Shown here piece after piece: positions 32,811-43,472 of a stretch of DNA of 64,000 nucleotides. How positions within the stretch are numbered: the stretch's first letter is position 1; the number at the start of each line of letters is the position of its first letter. The notes under the pieces are model-generated. The model saw only the letters and a list, made by a program, of their open reading frames with translations. It made no database searches and had not been told where the DNA came from. Location: assembly GCA_964526045.1 (NCBI GenBank), contig CAZGIF010000004.1, positions 1-64,000 on the forward strand. The letters are read 5' to 3'. The stretch comes from CAZGIF01 sp964526045 (GTDB taxonomy: Bacteria > Patescibacteriota > Gracilibacteria > Absconditabacterales > Absconditicoccaceae). A program made the position numbers and the translations under genes.

Positions 32811-34799
32811 ATGAATAGTATTAGTACAAAAAATATTTTTTTTGCATGCACAATTTTGTGTGTCGTATTTTTTCTCACGTCTGCACAAAATGTTTTGTGA
32901 GAAGATATACGACAATTTGATGGAGTAGATATAGTATATCGTGCTCAGTGGTGAGCAGATGAATCTCGAAGAATGGAGAAACACCCAACATTTCAATCCA
33001 TATTGCAAAATCAAAAACAAAAACAAGCAGCGATGGAAGAGTTAAAAAAAACAGATTTTGCAGCTCGACAAAAAATACAGCAAGAATCATACGAAGCACA
33101 AAAAATAAATGCAACTGCAGACGCATATTTACTAAATAATTTTGGTACAGAATTTTCTATCCAACAAACAACAAGTCAGCTTCGATGACACAATCTACGA
33201 CGAGCACAAACATATCATTTTGACAAAAAACAAATTATCGTCCATCATACAGCAGGGGAGTTTGAAGACAATCTCACGACACAGGATGAACTACAAATTG
33301 TAAATGATATCTACAAATTTCATACATTTACGAGATGATGGTGAGATATTGGGTACAACTTTATTATTTGACCGTCAGGTCGTATTTATGAGTGAAGGGC
33401 TTGAGGTCCTTGAGTCATATGATGACATGCTAAATATAATAATACACAAAGTGTGTGAATAGCATTGATATGAAATTTTGATGTACAAGCACCAACAGAT
33501 GCTCAATACCAATCTCTGGTTTCACTCAGCATAGCGGTTAGTAAAATGTATAATATTGATCCGATGTGAATAAATGAATATCACAAAAAAGTTATAAACG
33601 ATCCATATATAGAAGATCATACACATGAAAATATAGCATGACACAAAGATGCCTGACGAACATCATGTCCAGGATACTATTTGTACGAAAAACTTCCTGC
33701 ATTGAGACAGGCTGTAGCAATGGCAAAAGAATTTACTCCTCAAGTACCAAAAGCAACAAAACCAGTTACTGATATACTAGCTTCTCAAAAAACATTGGCA
33801 GTCTATGTCCAAAAACTCAAAAAAAAACGACAACTTAATACAAAGTTTATATCAAGTACTCAGTCTATAAAAAAAATATCTTCTCAAATTGATCTAACTC
33901 AAGCCAAAAATACCAAAGTAGATGTTTTACTTCATGAACTAAGTACACAATACGACAAACTAGAGATTAGTTGTGCTGACTGCAAAGTGTATTTTAACAA
34001 TGATACAAAATGATATACAAATATGAAAAACCTTACGCTAATTAGGTCAGATACAAATCTTTTTTGGCATGTTTGAAAAAAAGCAAGACGTTTAACTTCG
34101 ATTCGTATTGAAGCTCAGAATAATTCACTTATTACTTTCAAAAATTATACGAGAGCATCTTTTGCATGAATTCCGTGGAACACGTTTCGTTGAACAATTA
34201 ATATATCACAACAACCAATCAGAAAAGACCCCAAAAAGTCAGAGTTTACAAATAGCTTTGTTGTCATCAATTCACTTTGAATGTCTGAGTATCTCAAATG
34301 AATCGTCGAAACCAACGATCAAGAAAATCTCGAAAAAAACAAAGTAATGGCACTGCTTGCCAAAAACTATATATTATATTATGCAACCAAACAAAACGAG
34401 CATCCTTCCATACCCGCAGATGCAAACTATAATGCCATAGATCACCCTGATTTTTTTCAAAAATACGCAGGAGCTTGAGTAGAGCAAACACTTAAAAAAC
34501 GACCTTTGGCACTTGAACTTACCAAAAATCAAGTACTAACGTATGCGAAGACAGTTGCGATTTTACCGTATTTTTCGTGTGGTGTAGGATTCACTCTCTC
34601 TGCACAAGAACTACGATGACGACAAGACACACCATATTTAACTTCAAAGTTTGATTTTGCAACCTGCAAAGACAAAAAATTTAACTGACACGGTGTAGGT
34701 TTAAGTGGTTTATGAGCGTCTTATCTTGCAGACAAATGATTTGGTTACAAAGAGATTTTGGAGTATTACTATCCTGGAATAGTTTTTGAAAATTTGTAA
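32811..34799 (+). CDS. Amidase_2/PGRP - SpoIID fusion, secreted
   Basis: 662 residues. An N-terminal signal sequence (about 8-27) leads to a peptidoglycan-recognition-type amidase: QIIVHHTAGEF near residue 141 (first Zn His), DIGYNFIIGPSGRIYEGR near 179, SVGIALIGNF, and AGHKDAGRTSCPGYYLYEKL near 276-295 (second His and Cys ligands). After a basic linker comes a SpoIID/LytB domain: SFAGIPWNTFRGTINI near 446, SEYLKGIVE near 485, FNGHGVGLSGLGASYLADKG near 630-650. SpoIID enzymes are lytic glycosidases acting on stem-less glycans that amidases create, so the fusion is mechanistically coherent. A TATACT box lies 12 bases upstream with an AAGGA just before the ATG. Confidence 0.88.
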
Positions 34800-34819
34800 A
34801 AGATTTTGAATTTTAATCT

Positions 34820-35323
34820 CTATTCAAAAATAGTACTATCTTTTGAGAGAGACAATACCAAACCCAAACTTCATATAATATCTCAATAATATTCAATATT
34901 TTCTTCCATTGAATGCATAAATTCAGGGTCATAAGAAATGACGTCAACTAAATTATTTGTTGTTTCCTCAATAGAGACAAGTATATTAATCAAATCTTCA
35001 AGTACTATTTGATTATAAATATCAGTATTAATTATATAAGCTATAGTAGAAGCAACTCTTTCACTATATTTTCAGCTTTTACTCCACAAATCAAAGTCAT
35101 TTAGACCAATTTTTTGAAGTTTTTCAACTAAATTTGGATCAAATTTACAATCCTTGATTTCTTTGTGCATCGTCTGAATTATATCTGTGCGTCATTTTTC
35201 AAACATTGTATCTGAGATACAAATACAAATATGTTCACAAAGTTCAAGTGCAGATCTAAGTAAAACATATTTTTTTACAAAATTCTTTGCATTCATTTCT
35301 AAGACCGTGGTATTATTGTTCAT
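34820..35323 (-). CDS. Helical protein, paralogue A
   Basis: 167 residues, predicted all-helical, no signal or membrane segment. NFVKKYVLLRSALELCEHI near residues 14-32 matches VQNCIKRYVLLTGALQLCDE of the neighbour at 35369-35869, and both later have an E-Y-x-x-x-I helix and a charged end. The size and helical content resemble four-helix-bundle proteins (including retroelement-associated Avd-like proteins), but no reverse transcriptase is nearby. Function unknown. Confidence 0.55.
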
Positions 35324-35368
35324 ACTTAATTTTTTGGGGTAAAAAATGTATTATACTTATAAGTTACT

Positions 35369-35869
35369 TTATAGATTTTTATTTTTGATAATATACTCCA
35401 ATATCCCAGCTGCATCTGCATATGTGTTCGTTGTTGGTGCGAGCTTTTTTTTTGATGAATATTGAAACTCACTTGCCATTTCTTTGTACAACGCATCATT
35501 ATTTGAAACAATTCACTGAAAAAAAAGTGAATGTGCTGTTCTACAATGTGTATAAAGGATCTGATCTAGAATTTCTATTATTTCAAGAGAATAATATCAA
35601 TGTAGATAGGTAACTACTGCATCAAGATTTTCATACACATATCAATTTTGTGGAGAAATATCTATTACAACTTTTCCAGCTTTCTGGATAAAGGTAGTAC
35701 TTTCCAGACACAAACAAATTTCTTTTTGTAAAATTTCTATATGAGTCTTTCATTTATCCTTCATAAATGTATCACAAATTGCGTCTGTCAATTCATCGCA
35801 TAACTGCAATGCTCACGTCAACAAAACATATCTTTTGATGCAGTTTTGTACTAATATATTATGGTTCAT
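35369..35869 (-). CDS. Helical protein, paralogue B
   Basis: 166 residues. Tandem paralogue of the gene at 34820-35323 (shared KRYVLL, ALxLC, DAICDTF/DTMFEK, then IxxLQKEI). Mostly helical, with a Lys/Thr-rich C-terminus, and Gly encoded by UGA in four places. The ATG at 35869 starts 45 bases upstream of the paralogue's ATG-equivalent position, so the two align along most of their length. Function unknown. Confidence 0.55.
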
Positions 35870-36049
35870 GTTAAGATATATGTATTATCGAGTTTTAAAA
35901 TATGACTTTTTTATATCAGTATATGTTATGAAAATATCAAAGATTTCTAAAGAAGTAAATATGTCTTTGTATAGGATACTTTCGTATTCACTTAACCTGA
36001 GAATTTGTTTAATTTTGTTATATATATATTACAAACTAACGCATTGAAC

Positions 36050-36122
36050 AACTTATGATAATGTCATAAGTTTTTACTTTAGTAAAAAAATATAAAATGT
36101 CAAATGCATTTTATATTTTTTC
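36050..36122. terminator. Two adjacent hairpins, terminator cluster
   Basis: An ACTTATGA/TCATAAGT hairpin with a T-run sits near 36052-36080, and a second inverted repeat (AAATATAAAATG/CATTTTATATTT) lies at about 36087-36121 between A- and T-runs. The second can end ftsK transcription on the minus strand. The rest of 35870-36133 holds no supported gene. Confidence 0.65.
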
Positions 36123-36133
36123 AGAATATTTTT

Positions 36134-38389
36134 TTAAATTAGTATATCTCTTGCTTTTGCTCATTCTTGAGGTCAGACAATTCATCTTTCTTCTAATTCG
36201 TCCATTATCCTTGCAGCACGAGCAAATCAAACATTTAGTTTACGTTGCAACATAGTTGCTGATGCTTTACGAGTCTCAGAAATAACTTGAATTGCCTGTT
36301 CAATAAGTTCATCATCAGAACCATTTCATCAACCAGATCATGAGCTAGATCATCATACTCAAGCATATTCAACTTGTCCCTCCAACATGCGTATGATTTC
36401 TGGATGGTAAAATTCATCTTCAGCCAAACCTTGCATATATTTATCTTTGAGGTGAGCCATAATTCTTTCTGTTTCTGCGGTTGATACAAATGGTGCTTGT
36501 ATTCTTGTTGCATTTTTTGTTTGCGGATCTGAGTATAACATATCTCATCTTCCCAACAAATCTTCAGCTCATTTGAATCACAATATTGTTCTACTATCTA
36601 TTTGAGATACAACTCCAAATGCTACTCTTGTAGGTACATTTGCTTTGATAAGTCATGTGAGGACATTAACAGAAGGTCTTTGCGTTGCAACAATCAAATG
36701 CATTCAGACAGCACGAGCTTTTTGTGCAATACGTGTTATACATCATTCAACATCTTTTTTGTTTCACGTCATCATCAAATCAGCCAACTCGTCAATCACA
36801 ATCACAATACGATACATAGCTTCCTCAGGATGTTTCTCGTTGAATTCAGTCAGATTTTTTACTTTTGTTTTTTTGAGTTTCGAATATCTTGTTTCCATTT
36901 CTTCAACAGATCGTTGGAGCAATTTGAGAGCCTTATCAGATTGAGTAACAATAGGAGCTAACAAATACGGTAATCATGAATAAAACTCTAATTCTACTTG
37001 TTTAGGATCAACCATCAAAAATTTTAATTCTGACGGGGAGTTTTGGAAGATTAGTGACAAAATGAAGTCATTCACTCCAACAGATTTACCTGATCACGTA
37101 GCTCAAGCCACCAACAAATGAGGCATTTTCTCTAACTGTTTGACAATAATTCCGCCATCAATTCACACTCACATCGCAAGATTTGTTGTACTTTTTTGCA
37201 TTGCTTGTCTAAACTCTGGAGACTTAAGAACGTCTCACAAATATACCATACGAGGCTTTGGATTTGGAAGTTGAATTCAAACACAGCTTGTACCCAAAAT
37301 TGGAGCTTCTATTCTCAATGCCGGACTTTTGACAGAAAGAGCCAAATCATTTTTGAGGTTTTCAATTGAAGACACCTTGATTCATGCATCTGGTTTAACT
37401 CTCAACTGTACAATAGAAGGTCATATATCAAATCACTCTATACTAACAGGAACATTAAATTCCATAAGTTTGTTTTGTATTGCTTCTGCTTGTGCAACAA
37501 GATATGAGTTGTCTATAGGTCCATCATTACTTGTGTCCATGTCCATAATCTCAGTGGGAAATGTAGGTTTATCTTGAGGGAATGGTATTTTTTTGAGAGT
37601 ATTTTCTTGTATTTTTATTGCAACCTTCTTTTTGACGTCAGATGCAAAAATGCTCTTAAAAATTGATCAACTAGATGTATGTGAAGGCGTGTCAGAAATA
37701 TTTTTTTCAGGTTCTTGTTGGGTAATAGTGCTTGCAAGCAATTTTTCTTCAAGTTTTTGTTTCAGGTCAGTCTGAGAAATTTTTTCAAATTTTTTCTTAC
37801 TTTTTTTTGAAGAGGTGTCATTATTTGAGGATCTGTCTGGTGCAGTATAATTTTTGAGAGAAATAGTAGGTAATGTTGGAAGTACTTCTTTGACATTGAG
37901 TGTAAAAAACATTCGAACACAAACTCCTATAAACAATATAATAATCAAAGATTTGGTAGCTAATGTTTGTGTAGAACCAAACATTGCATCCATAACCCAC
38001 AACAATGGATATGATAAGTATCACCCATTGTCCGTATACGCTTCTTCTCATGCTAACAAAGCATTTCAAGTATCTAACAAAGAAAAATTAAAGATAGCAG
38101 ACAAAAAAAACATCACCAAAACAAACTGCTTGGTCAGTGTTTTGATCAAATATCATCTAAATATAAAAACAAGTCACAAAATAACTAAACACAAAAAGAA
38201 TGGAAATGTTCATACTTCACCAAATACCAAATACGCTCAGGTATTAAAAAATTCTAACAAAGGAGATTCTTGTGCAAGAAAGTACGCAAAAAAATAGAGA
38301 AATCAAATTGCAATAAGACCTCCCCCTAATTTATACTTATTGATGACAAACTGATTCTTTTTCGCTGATTTTTTTTTTCTTCTAGCCAT
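36134..38389 (-). CDS. ftsK: DNA translocase FtsK/SpoIIIE
   Basis: Septal dsDNA pump for chromosome segregation. 751 residues: four N-terminal membrane helices (about 25-185), a Ser/Lys linker, then the RecA-like motor with HLLVAGATGSGKSVGVNDFI near residues 432-451 (Walker A, glycines UGA), FLMVDPKQVELEFY, and RIVIVIDELADLMM near 528-541 (Walker B). RPSVNVLTGLIKANVPTRVAF follows. The C-terminal gamma winged helix (SDDELIEQAIQVI to ARIMDELEERGIVGP) is present and is preceded by a Gly/Ser tract written mostly as UGA codons. Full-length and canonical. Confidence 0.95.
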
Positions 38390-38482
38390 ACAAAAAACAA
38401 TTGAGACAAAATATACACTTTTTATACACATGTCTAGAGAAATTGCAACTAGAGAAGTAGTGACAGACAAAAACAAAACCTA

Positions 38483-39403
38483 TTATTTTTTTTTGAGAAA
38501 ATATAGTAACAAAAAAGTTATCAGTCACATCACCACCATCAAAACCCAAAACATAGCAGGGGACTCTTGAAATGGAAGTTGTACATTCATACCATAAGCA
38601 CCAACAACCAATGTCAAAATTCAAGTTATTGCAGTTATGATTGTCAAAATCCTAACTTGTTTGTTTGTTCTAATAGACATCATTGTATCATAACTATCAG
38701 ACAACAAACTCAATGTATCTACAAGTTTGTGTGCATTATGTATAATTTTATCGAGTTTTGCATCCAAATCATCAATATACAGTGCATATTCCTCTTCTTT
38801 GTGTGTATTTGCTCACAAAAGTCTTTTGAGTCATTTATTCAGCTCAGAAAGTATTTCTCTTTGGGGTCTAAATGTATGCAAAATTGCTAACAAATTGAGC
38901 TTAATAATAATCAAATCGCTCAGATAATCATCTTGTAGAGATTTTGTATGCAAAAAATCTTCTTGTAATAACAAAATCGATTGATTTGCTTTTTTTATTC
39001 ATTTGATAGTTTTGTCATACATTGTGTTCAATACTTCATAGACAACATCAAACAATGTATCTTCATCTTGATCATCAAGTTCTCATTTTTTGGCACGTTG
39101 TACCAACAAATCAATATTTGTAGACACATATCTTCCTATCGTAATAACATATCATTTTCAGACAATAATTTGAAAAGGATTAACAATATATGTTTTGGAA
39201 TCTGATGTGTATTTCAAAAAATTGAGAGAAATATATAATGTATCATCATCGTACATATCTGTTTTATTTTCATGGTTTCGTTCATAAAGATCTTCAAGTA
39301 TCAATTCATGAAATTCATATGTTTTTTGCAAATCATTAATTTCTTTTTTGGAAGGATCAGTAAGTTGAATCCGCGTAAAGTTTTTCTTTTTTATTATTTG
39401 CAT
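38483..39403 (-). CDS. corA: CorA-type divalent cation transporter
   Basis: 306 residues, inner membrane. A soluble alpha/beta N-terminal domain is followed by a long helix and two C-terminal membrane segments. The pore signature YGMN lies near residue 277 (VVGAYGMNVQLPF) right after the first segment (ILTIITAITGILTLV). The sequence matches the CorA/MgtE-unrelated CorA fold; Mg2+ or Co2+ transport is the usual role. It ends 94 bases before the ftsK start on the same strand. The upstream 39404-39551 gap, shared with the divergent EamA gene, contains a TATACT-like palindrome. Confidence 0.85.
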
Positions 39404-39551
39404 GTTTTCATAATATTTACTAAAACTTTCTCTTTTTTTGCAATTTTGTTTTATGCAATTATACTATAAGTATACAAAATATTTTTTGTAAAACAAAATT
39501 TGGGTCCTAGAGTTTACTATTCTTTTTATCGTCTTACCAAAAACAAAAAAC

Positions 39552-40493
39552 ATGAACTGACTGCTATTTGCATTTATTTGAACTATTTTCGCATGAATTG
39601 CAAGCACATTAATGGATGTTGTTGCTAGAAGCAATGCAGGAAAGATGTGACAGTACAAATGACTTGTACTACAATATATTGCGATTTCTAGTGTTGCATT
39701 GCTCATGTTACTTGGTGCACATGTGTTTTTTGCTATTCCTTTGATACCTGCAAGTATGTCCGTACAAACAATATGAATGTTATTGTTGATAGGATGTATT
39801 GGGTTTTGATGAATTTGGTGTTTATTCAAATGATTTGAAAAACTAAACCCTGCAATTGCTCTTGTGATAGCGCAACTGACAGTGTTTATCCAGTACTTTA
39901 TAAATATTCGTTTGTTTGATGCCTCTGAGAGTCTCTCAACACTCAAAATAATACTCGCACTCATATTTTTCTTTTGTATATGACAATTTTTGTTTCAAAA
40001 ACAAAAAAAACAATCGACACAAAGTTTTTCTCTTAACACTTATGCATTGTATCCATTATGAACTGCATTGTGTCGATCAGCATTCACAATTGCAAATACG
40101 TATTTTATCAAAAATGATATATTTCATCCAATCCAAAGTTTGTTTTTTACAGAAACAGCAGTGTGAATCATAGCATTGCTAGTATATGCTATATCATATT
40201 GGTATACGAAGCCATCTAAAACTGCACTCTCAGAGAACAAACTTTTTGCATGATTACAACAAAAAGATATTCTGACGTATGTGTGAATTTGACTTACTCA
40301 GGTTGTCTGATTTTTGTTTTTTTATGTTGCCTATACGGATACTGCCAGCAACACAGTCAATATTATTAGACTATTCCAAATTATGTTTACGTGATTGTTT
40401 GCACGAATACTTTTCAAACAAAAAATGAATAAAAAAAATATTCTATTAATGATCTGTGCATTTTGCATTCTTTTAACTTTTGTCCTTATATAA
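39552..40493 (+). CDS. EamA/DMT-family transporter
   Basis: 313 residues with about ten hydrophobic helices. The first half has FIGTIFAGIASTLMDVVARS and IGMLLLIGCIGFGGIWCLFKGFEKLNPAIA near residues 77-105; the second half has ALLVYAIS and GIGLTQVVGFLFFYVAYTDTASNTV near 258-282. The two-repeat drug/metabolite transporter layout is recognisable, though substrate is unknown. Its stop is 4 bases before the next start. Confidence 0.7.
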
Positions 40494-40496
40494 TCC

Positions 40497-41504
40497 ATGT
40501 ATACTTTTTGAGATATTGATACTATTATACAAACTATTCGTTCAGAAAAGCGTAAACTTGTCTATGTTGCGTGAGCTTCTGCATCTTGAAAATCTTATTT
40601 TGCAGAAGAACTAGCAAAACGTATGCAAGAGCAGTGACTTTCAGTGCTAACTATTTCATCTGATATGTATTATACAAATACATCTGCTCTCAAATATCTG
40701 TTGTATTGATCGTATGATCACCCAGCATTGATTGACTATCCACAACTCGCCCAAGATATAAATACGTATTTTACTCAATGAAATACTCGTATCCCTGAAT
40801 ATAGTTTTGTAGAAAAAAGAACGGTTGGTTACAAAACAGTAACACAACAATACGATGTTGTATTAGTTGAATGATTGTATAGTATTTCACAACTTCCTGA
40901 TACACATAATCCATGTAAATTGTTTGTTTTTGCAGATGAAGAAGAATTGATTTTTCGTAGACTTATTAGAGATCAGCAAAGAACAAAAGATCCGCTTCAT
41001 GTCAGTATCGCAATTATGTCAAAAGTATTTCCTATGCGAAATTTGTATGGAAAACAACAAAAACAACAATCAGATATCGTTGTGTATAATGACTTCGAAA
41101 TTTTGAAGCAACATGGAGTAGAATATGAGGATATTCTCATTGAAGCTTGAGAAGCACATACATTGTGAGAGCTAGATCTTGTAGAGCATATAACCGATTT
41201 TGAATATGATGATACAAATGATGATAATGGCAAGATTCTGATTTCAGAAGTGTATACTGATGACAATGAATTGCTCAATCATGTACAAATAAGCAGGTCT
41301 CAAAAAACATGAAATAATTACAAATCAATAAGTATAAAACTATACGAACCGTGAATTCTCACCTGATTGCATTCCCTTTTGCAACTTGCTGGTTTGCGTC
41401 TTATCAAACAAGTACAAAAGGTTGTCTCATACTACAAAAAAGAAAACACCACACACATAATTCAAACTAAAGCTTGAAAAATGTACCAGAAAAAGCAAAT
41501 TTAG
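40497..41504 (+). CDS. Uridine-kinase-like P-loop protein
   Basis: 335 residues. Walker A is KLVYVAGASASGKSYFAEEL near residues 20-39, followed by LTISSDMYYTNTSALKYLL and the YDVVLVEGLYSI strand near 116-127, as in the uridine kinase/phosphoribulokinase (Udk) family. The lid region has IFRRLIRDQQRT. The C-terminal ~120 residues (after QHGVEYEDILIEAGEAH) are an additional domain with acidic and helical segments that is not in canonical Udk. The nucleoside substrate is therefore uncertain. Confidence 0.7.
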
Positions 41505-41535
41505 TCCTTATCATTCTGGTTCCAATTATTTTACG

Positions 41536-41541
41536 TATATT
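41536..41541 (+). promoter_or_regulatory. -10 box for leaderless miaA
   Basis: TATATT ends 7 bases before the miaA ATG (41549). There is no Shine-Dalgarno motif in the gap. Confidence 0.4.
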
Positions 41542-41548
41542 ATTTTGT

Positions 41549-42502
41549 ATGAAGGAGTCACAGTATACAGATATTCACAATACAATCAAAGAATTCAAAG
41601 AACGTAATCCTCAATGAGTCGTTATTATTTGGTGAACAACAGCCACTGGTAAAACACAACTATCACTACGTCTGGCGAAAGCTTTTTGAGGAGAAATAAT
41701 AAGTAGCGACAGCAGACAAATCTTTACTTTTATGGATATAGGAACCGATAAGGTCAATATACTAGCACGCAAAAACATCCCTCACCACCAAATGGATATT
41801 GTCTATCCTGACGAAACATATACCGCAGCACAATGGCAACAAGATACCAAAAAAATTATCTCTGACATACATCAACGTCAGGCATTGCCATTGGTCGTTG
41901 GAGGAACAGGTCTATATATTGATACAATTTACAAGAATTATTCAATTCCTCATGTTCCACCAAACCAGCAGTTCAGAAACAAACTCTATATCCAAGAACA
42001 ATCTCACCCAGGATCTTTACACGAAAAACTACAAAAAGTTGACCCTGAAAGCGCTATTGCAATTCACCCTAATAGCATAAGATATATTGTAAGAGCGTTG
42101 GAGATATATCATACACTTGGGGTTCCAAAGTCAATTGCAATGAAGCAACATCCAGTACAACGACCTATGTTGATGATTGGACTTTGGAGAGAAACACAAG
42201 ACAATGAAGAAAGAATTTTGAAAAGGTCTGAACATATGTTAGAATCTTGACTTATACAAGAAGTTCAGCGACTACTGGATCAATGATACGCTCCTCATTT
42301 GCAATCAATGCAGTGAATTGGCTATAAACAAACAGTTCAGCATCTCTTATACAAAACAACACAACAACAACTTATTGAAGATATAGCACAAGCAACACGC
42401 GCATACGCAAAAAAACAAAGAACGTGGTTAAGAAGATATTGTAAAGACGCAGAATCTCATGCCAAAAAAGATGTTGAATATAAAATATTCAATATTGACT
42501 AA
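41549..42502 (+). CDS. miaA: tRNA dimethylallyltransferase
   Basis: Adds the dimethylallyl group to A37 of tRNAs reading UNN codons. 317 residues. VVIIWGTTATGKTQLSLRLA near residues 24-43 (P-loop; the Gly in WGTT is UGA), FGGEIISSDSRQIFTFMDIGT near 46-66, PHHQMDIVYPDETYTA, VVGGTGLYIDTIY near 113-125, and the C-terminal MQGIGYKQTVQHL and KKQRTWLRRY motifs. Length and motif order are canonical. The last codons and stop overlap the first copy of a 21-bp direct repeat (42494-42514). Confidence 0.93.
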
Positions 42503-42514
42503 TCACAACTTTGG
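42494..42514 (+). repeat. 21-bp direct repeat, left copy
   Basis: The first copy starts ATTGACTAATCACAACTTT and covers the end of miaA including its stop. An identical copy lies at 43353-43373, 859 bases downstream. Together they bracket the gene at 42566-43321, like attL/attR or a target-site duplication. Confidence 0.75.
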
Positions 42515-42565
42515 GTTATTCTATACATGGTAAATTATGTTATTCTTTATTAAATATTAATATAA

Positions 42566-43321
42566 ATGGAAGACTTAAATATTAAGAAAATAAAAGATAG
42601 AGTATGTCGAGAAGATAAATTATCAAAAACACTTCTTCAAAAAAATAAAGAACTAAAAGATATTTTTATTATTTCTGATGAAGAAAGATGTCTTCATCTT
42701 ATAGATATTTTGTCTTCTTATTGAATAGAAGTGCATAAAGATTATATAGATTTTATGAAAGAAAATGATAATTATAAAAAAGTAGAGGAGCTTATTTTAA
42801 ATGAAAAAACCAATGAAATTATAGAGGAGGCTAATAGGGCTTTTTTTGATTTAAATAATGAAATATATGATAATATGTTTTGAATGCTGGATATATTTAT
42901 TTCGAAACTAAATATAAATAGATTCAACGAAAATATATTATTAAAATATAAATTTAGTGAAATAGCAGAGTTTGTAATTAAGAAAGTTTATAGAGAATAT
43001 GTAGCAGAAATAGATTCTATAGATATAGATCGAGGTAATTGTAAATTAGAATGAGAGAATAAAGTTTACCATTATTACAAAAATCTTGACGGTAAAAGCC
43101 ACTATTATACTGCTACAAGTTATGTTACTTTATTATCTGCTAGTTTTATACTTAAAGAAAATTTGGTAATACCTCCTGATGAAGATATATTTAACGATCT
43201 TAAAGAAATAGCAATAAATCAAATAGTTCAAAAAGAGAAAGACACACTTAAAATTTTAAGTAGCTTTAAAAAAAAGGAAGAAACAAATAGCAACTTACTA
43301 AAAAAAAAGTATTGAATATAA
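42566..43321 (+). CDS. Unknown protein in a repeat-bounded insert
   Basis: 251 residues, no family recognised, no membrane segment, rich in Ile, Asn, Lys, Asp and Glu. It is the only gene between the 21-bp direct repeats. Base composition is lower in GC than the neighbours, with many AAT, AAA, ATA and TTA codons, and Gly is UGA in most positions, so the donor also used code 25 or the gene has adapted. A YHYYKNLDGKSHYYTATSYV stretch near residues 173-192 is the only distinctive segment. It looks like a small cargo gene of a mobile unit. Confidence 0.6.
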
Positions 43322-43352
43322 AGAATTTTATAATGTAACTATATTATTTTTC

Positions 43353-43373
43353 ATTGACTAATCACAACTTTGG
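43353..43373 (+). repeat. 21-bp direct repeat, right copy
   Basis: Exact copy of 42494-42514. The bases before (C vs T) and after (C vs G) differ, so the match is exactly 21. After it, the sequence runs 99 bases into fusA. Confidence 0.75.
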
Positions 43374-43472
43374 CTTGCATATACCTACAAATTTACTATA
43401 TCTAAAGCAGAAATAAGACACGTATGTCTTTTTTTTGTTTATACATATTTTATTCTATTATTCTTGGTTTAG

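Noticed and set aside
34108..34347. Apparent stop of the amidase gene before SpoIID, and an overlapping 79-codon ORF
   Set aside because: Careful reading shows amidase and SpoIID parts are in one uninterrupted frame; the overlapping ORF is a shadow in another frame.
34820..35869. Diversity-generating retroelement accessory (Avd) proteins
   Set aside because: The helical pair is of suitable size, but no reverse transcriptase or template/variable repeat is seen nearby.
36088..36122. CRISPR-like or ncRNA repeat
   Set aside because: It is a simple inverted repeat with A/T tails at the end of a minus-strand gene, so a terminator explains it.
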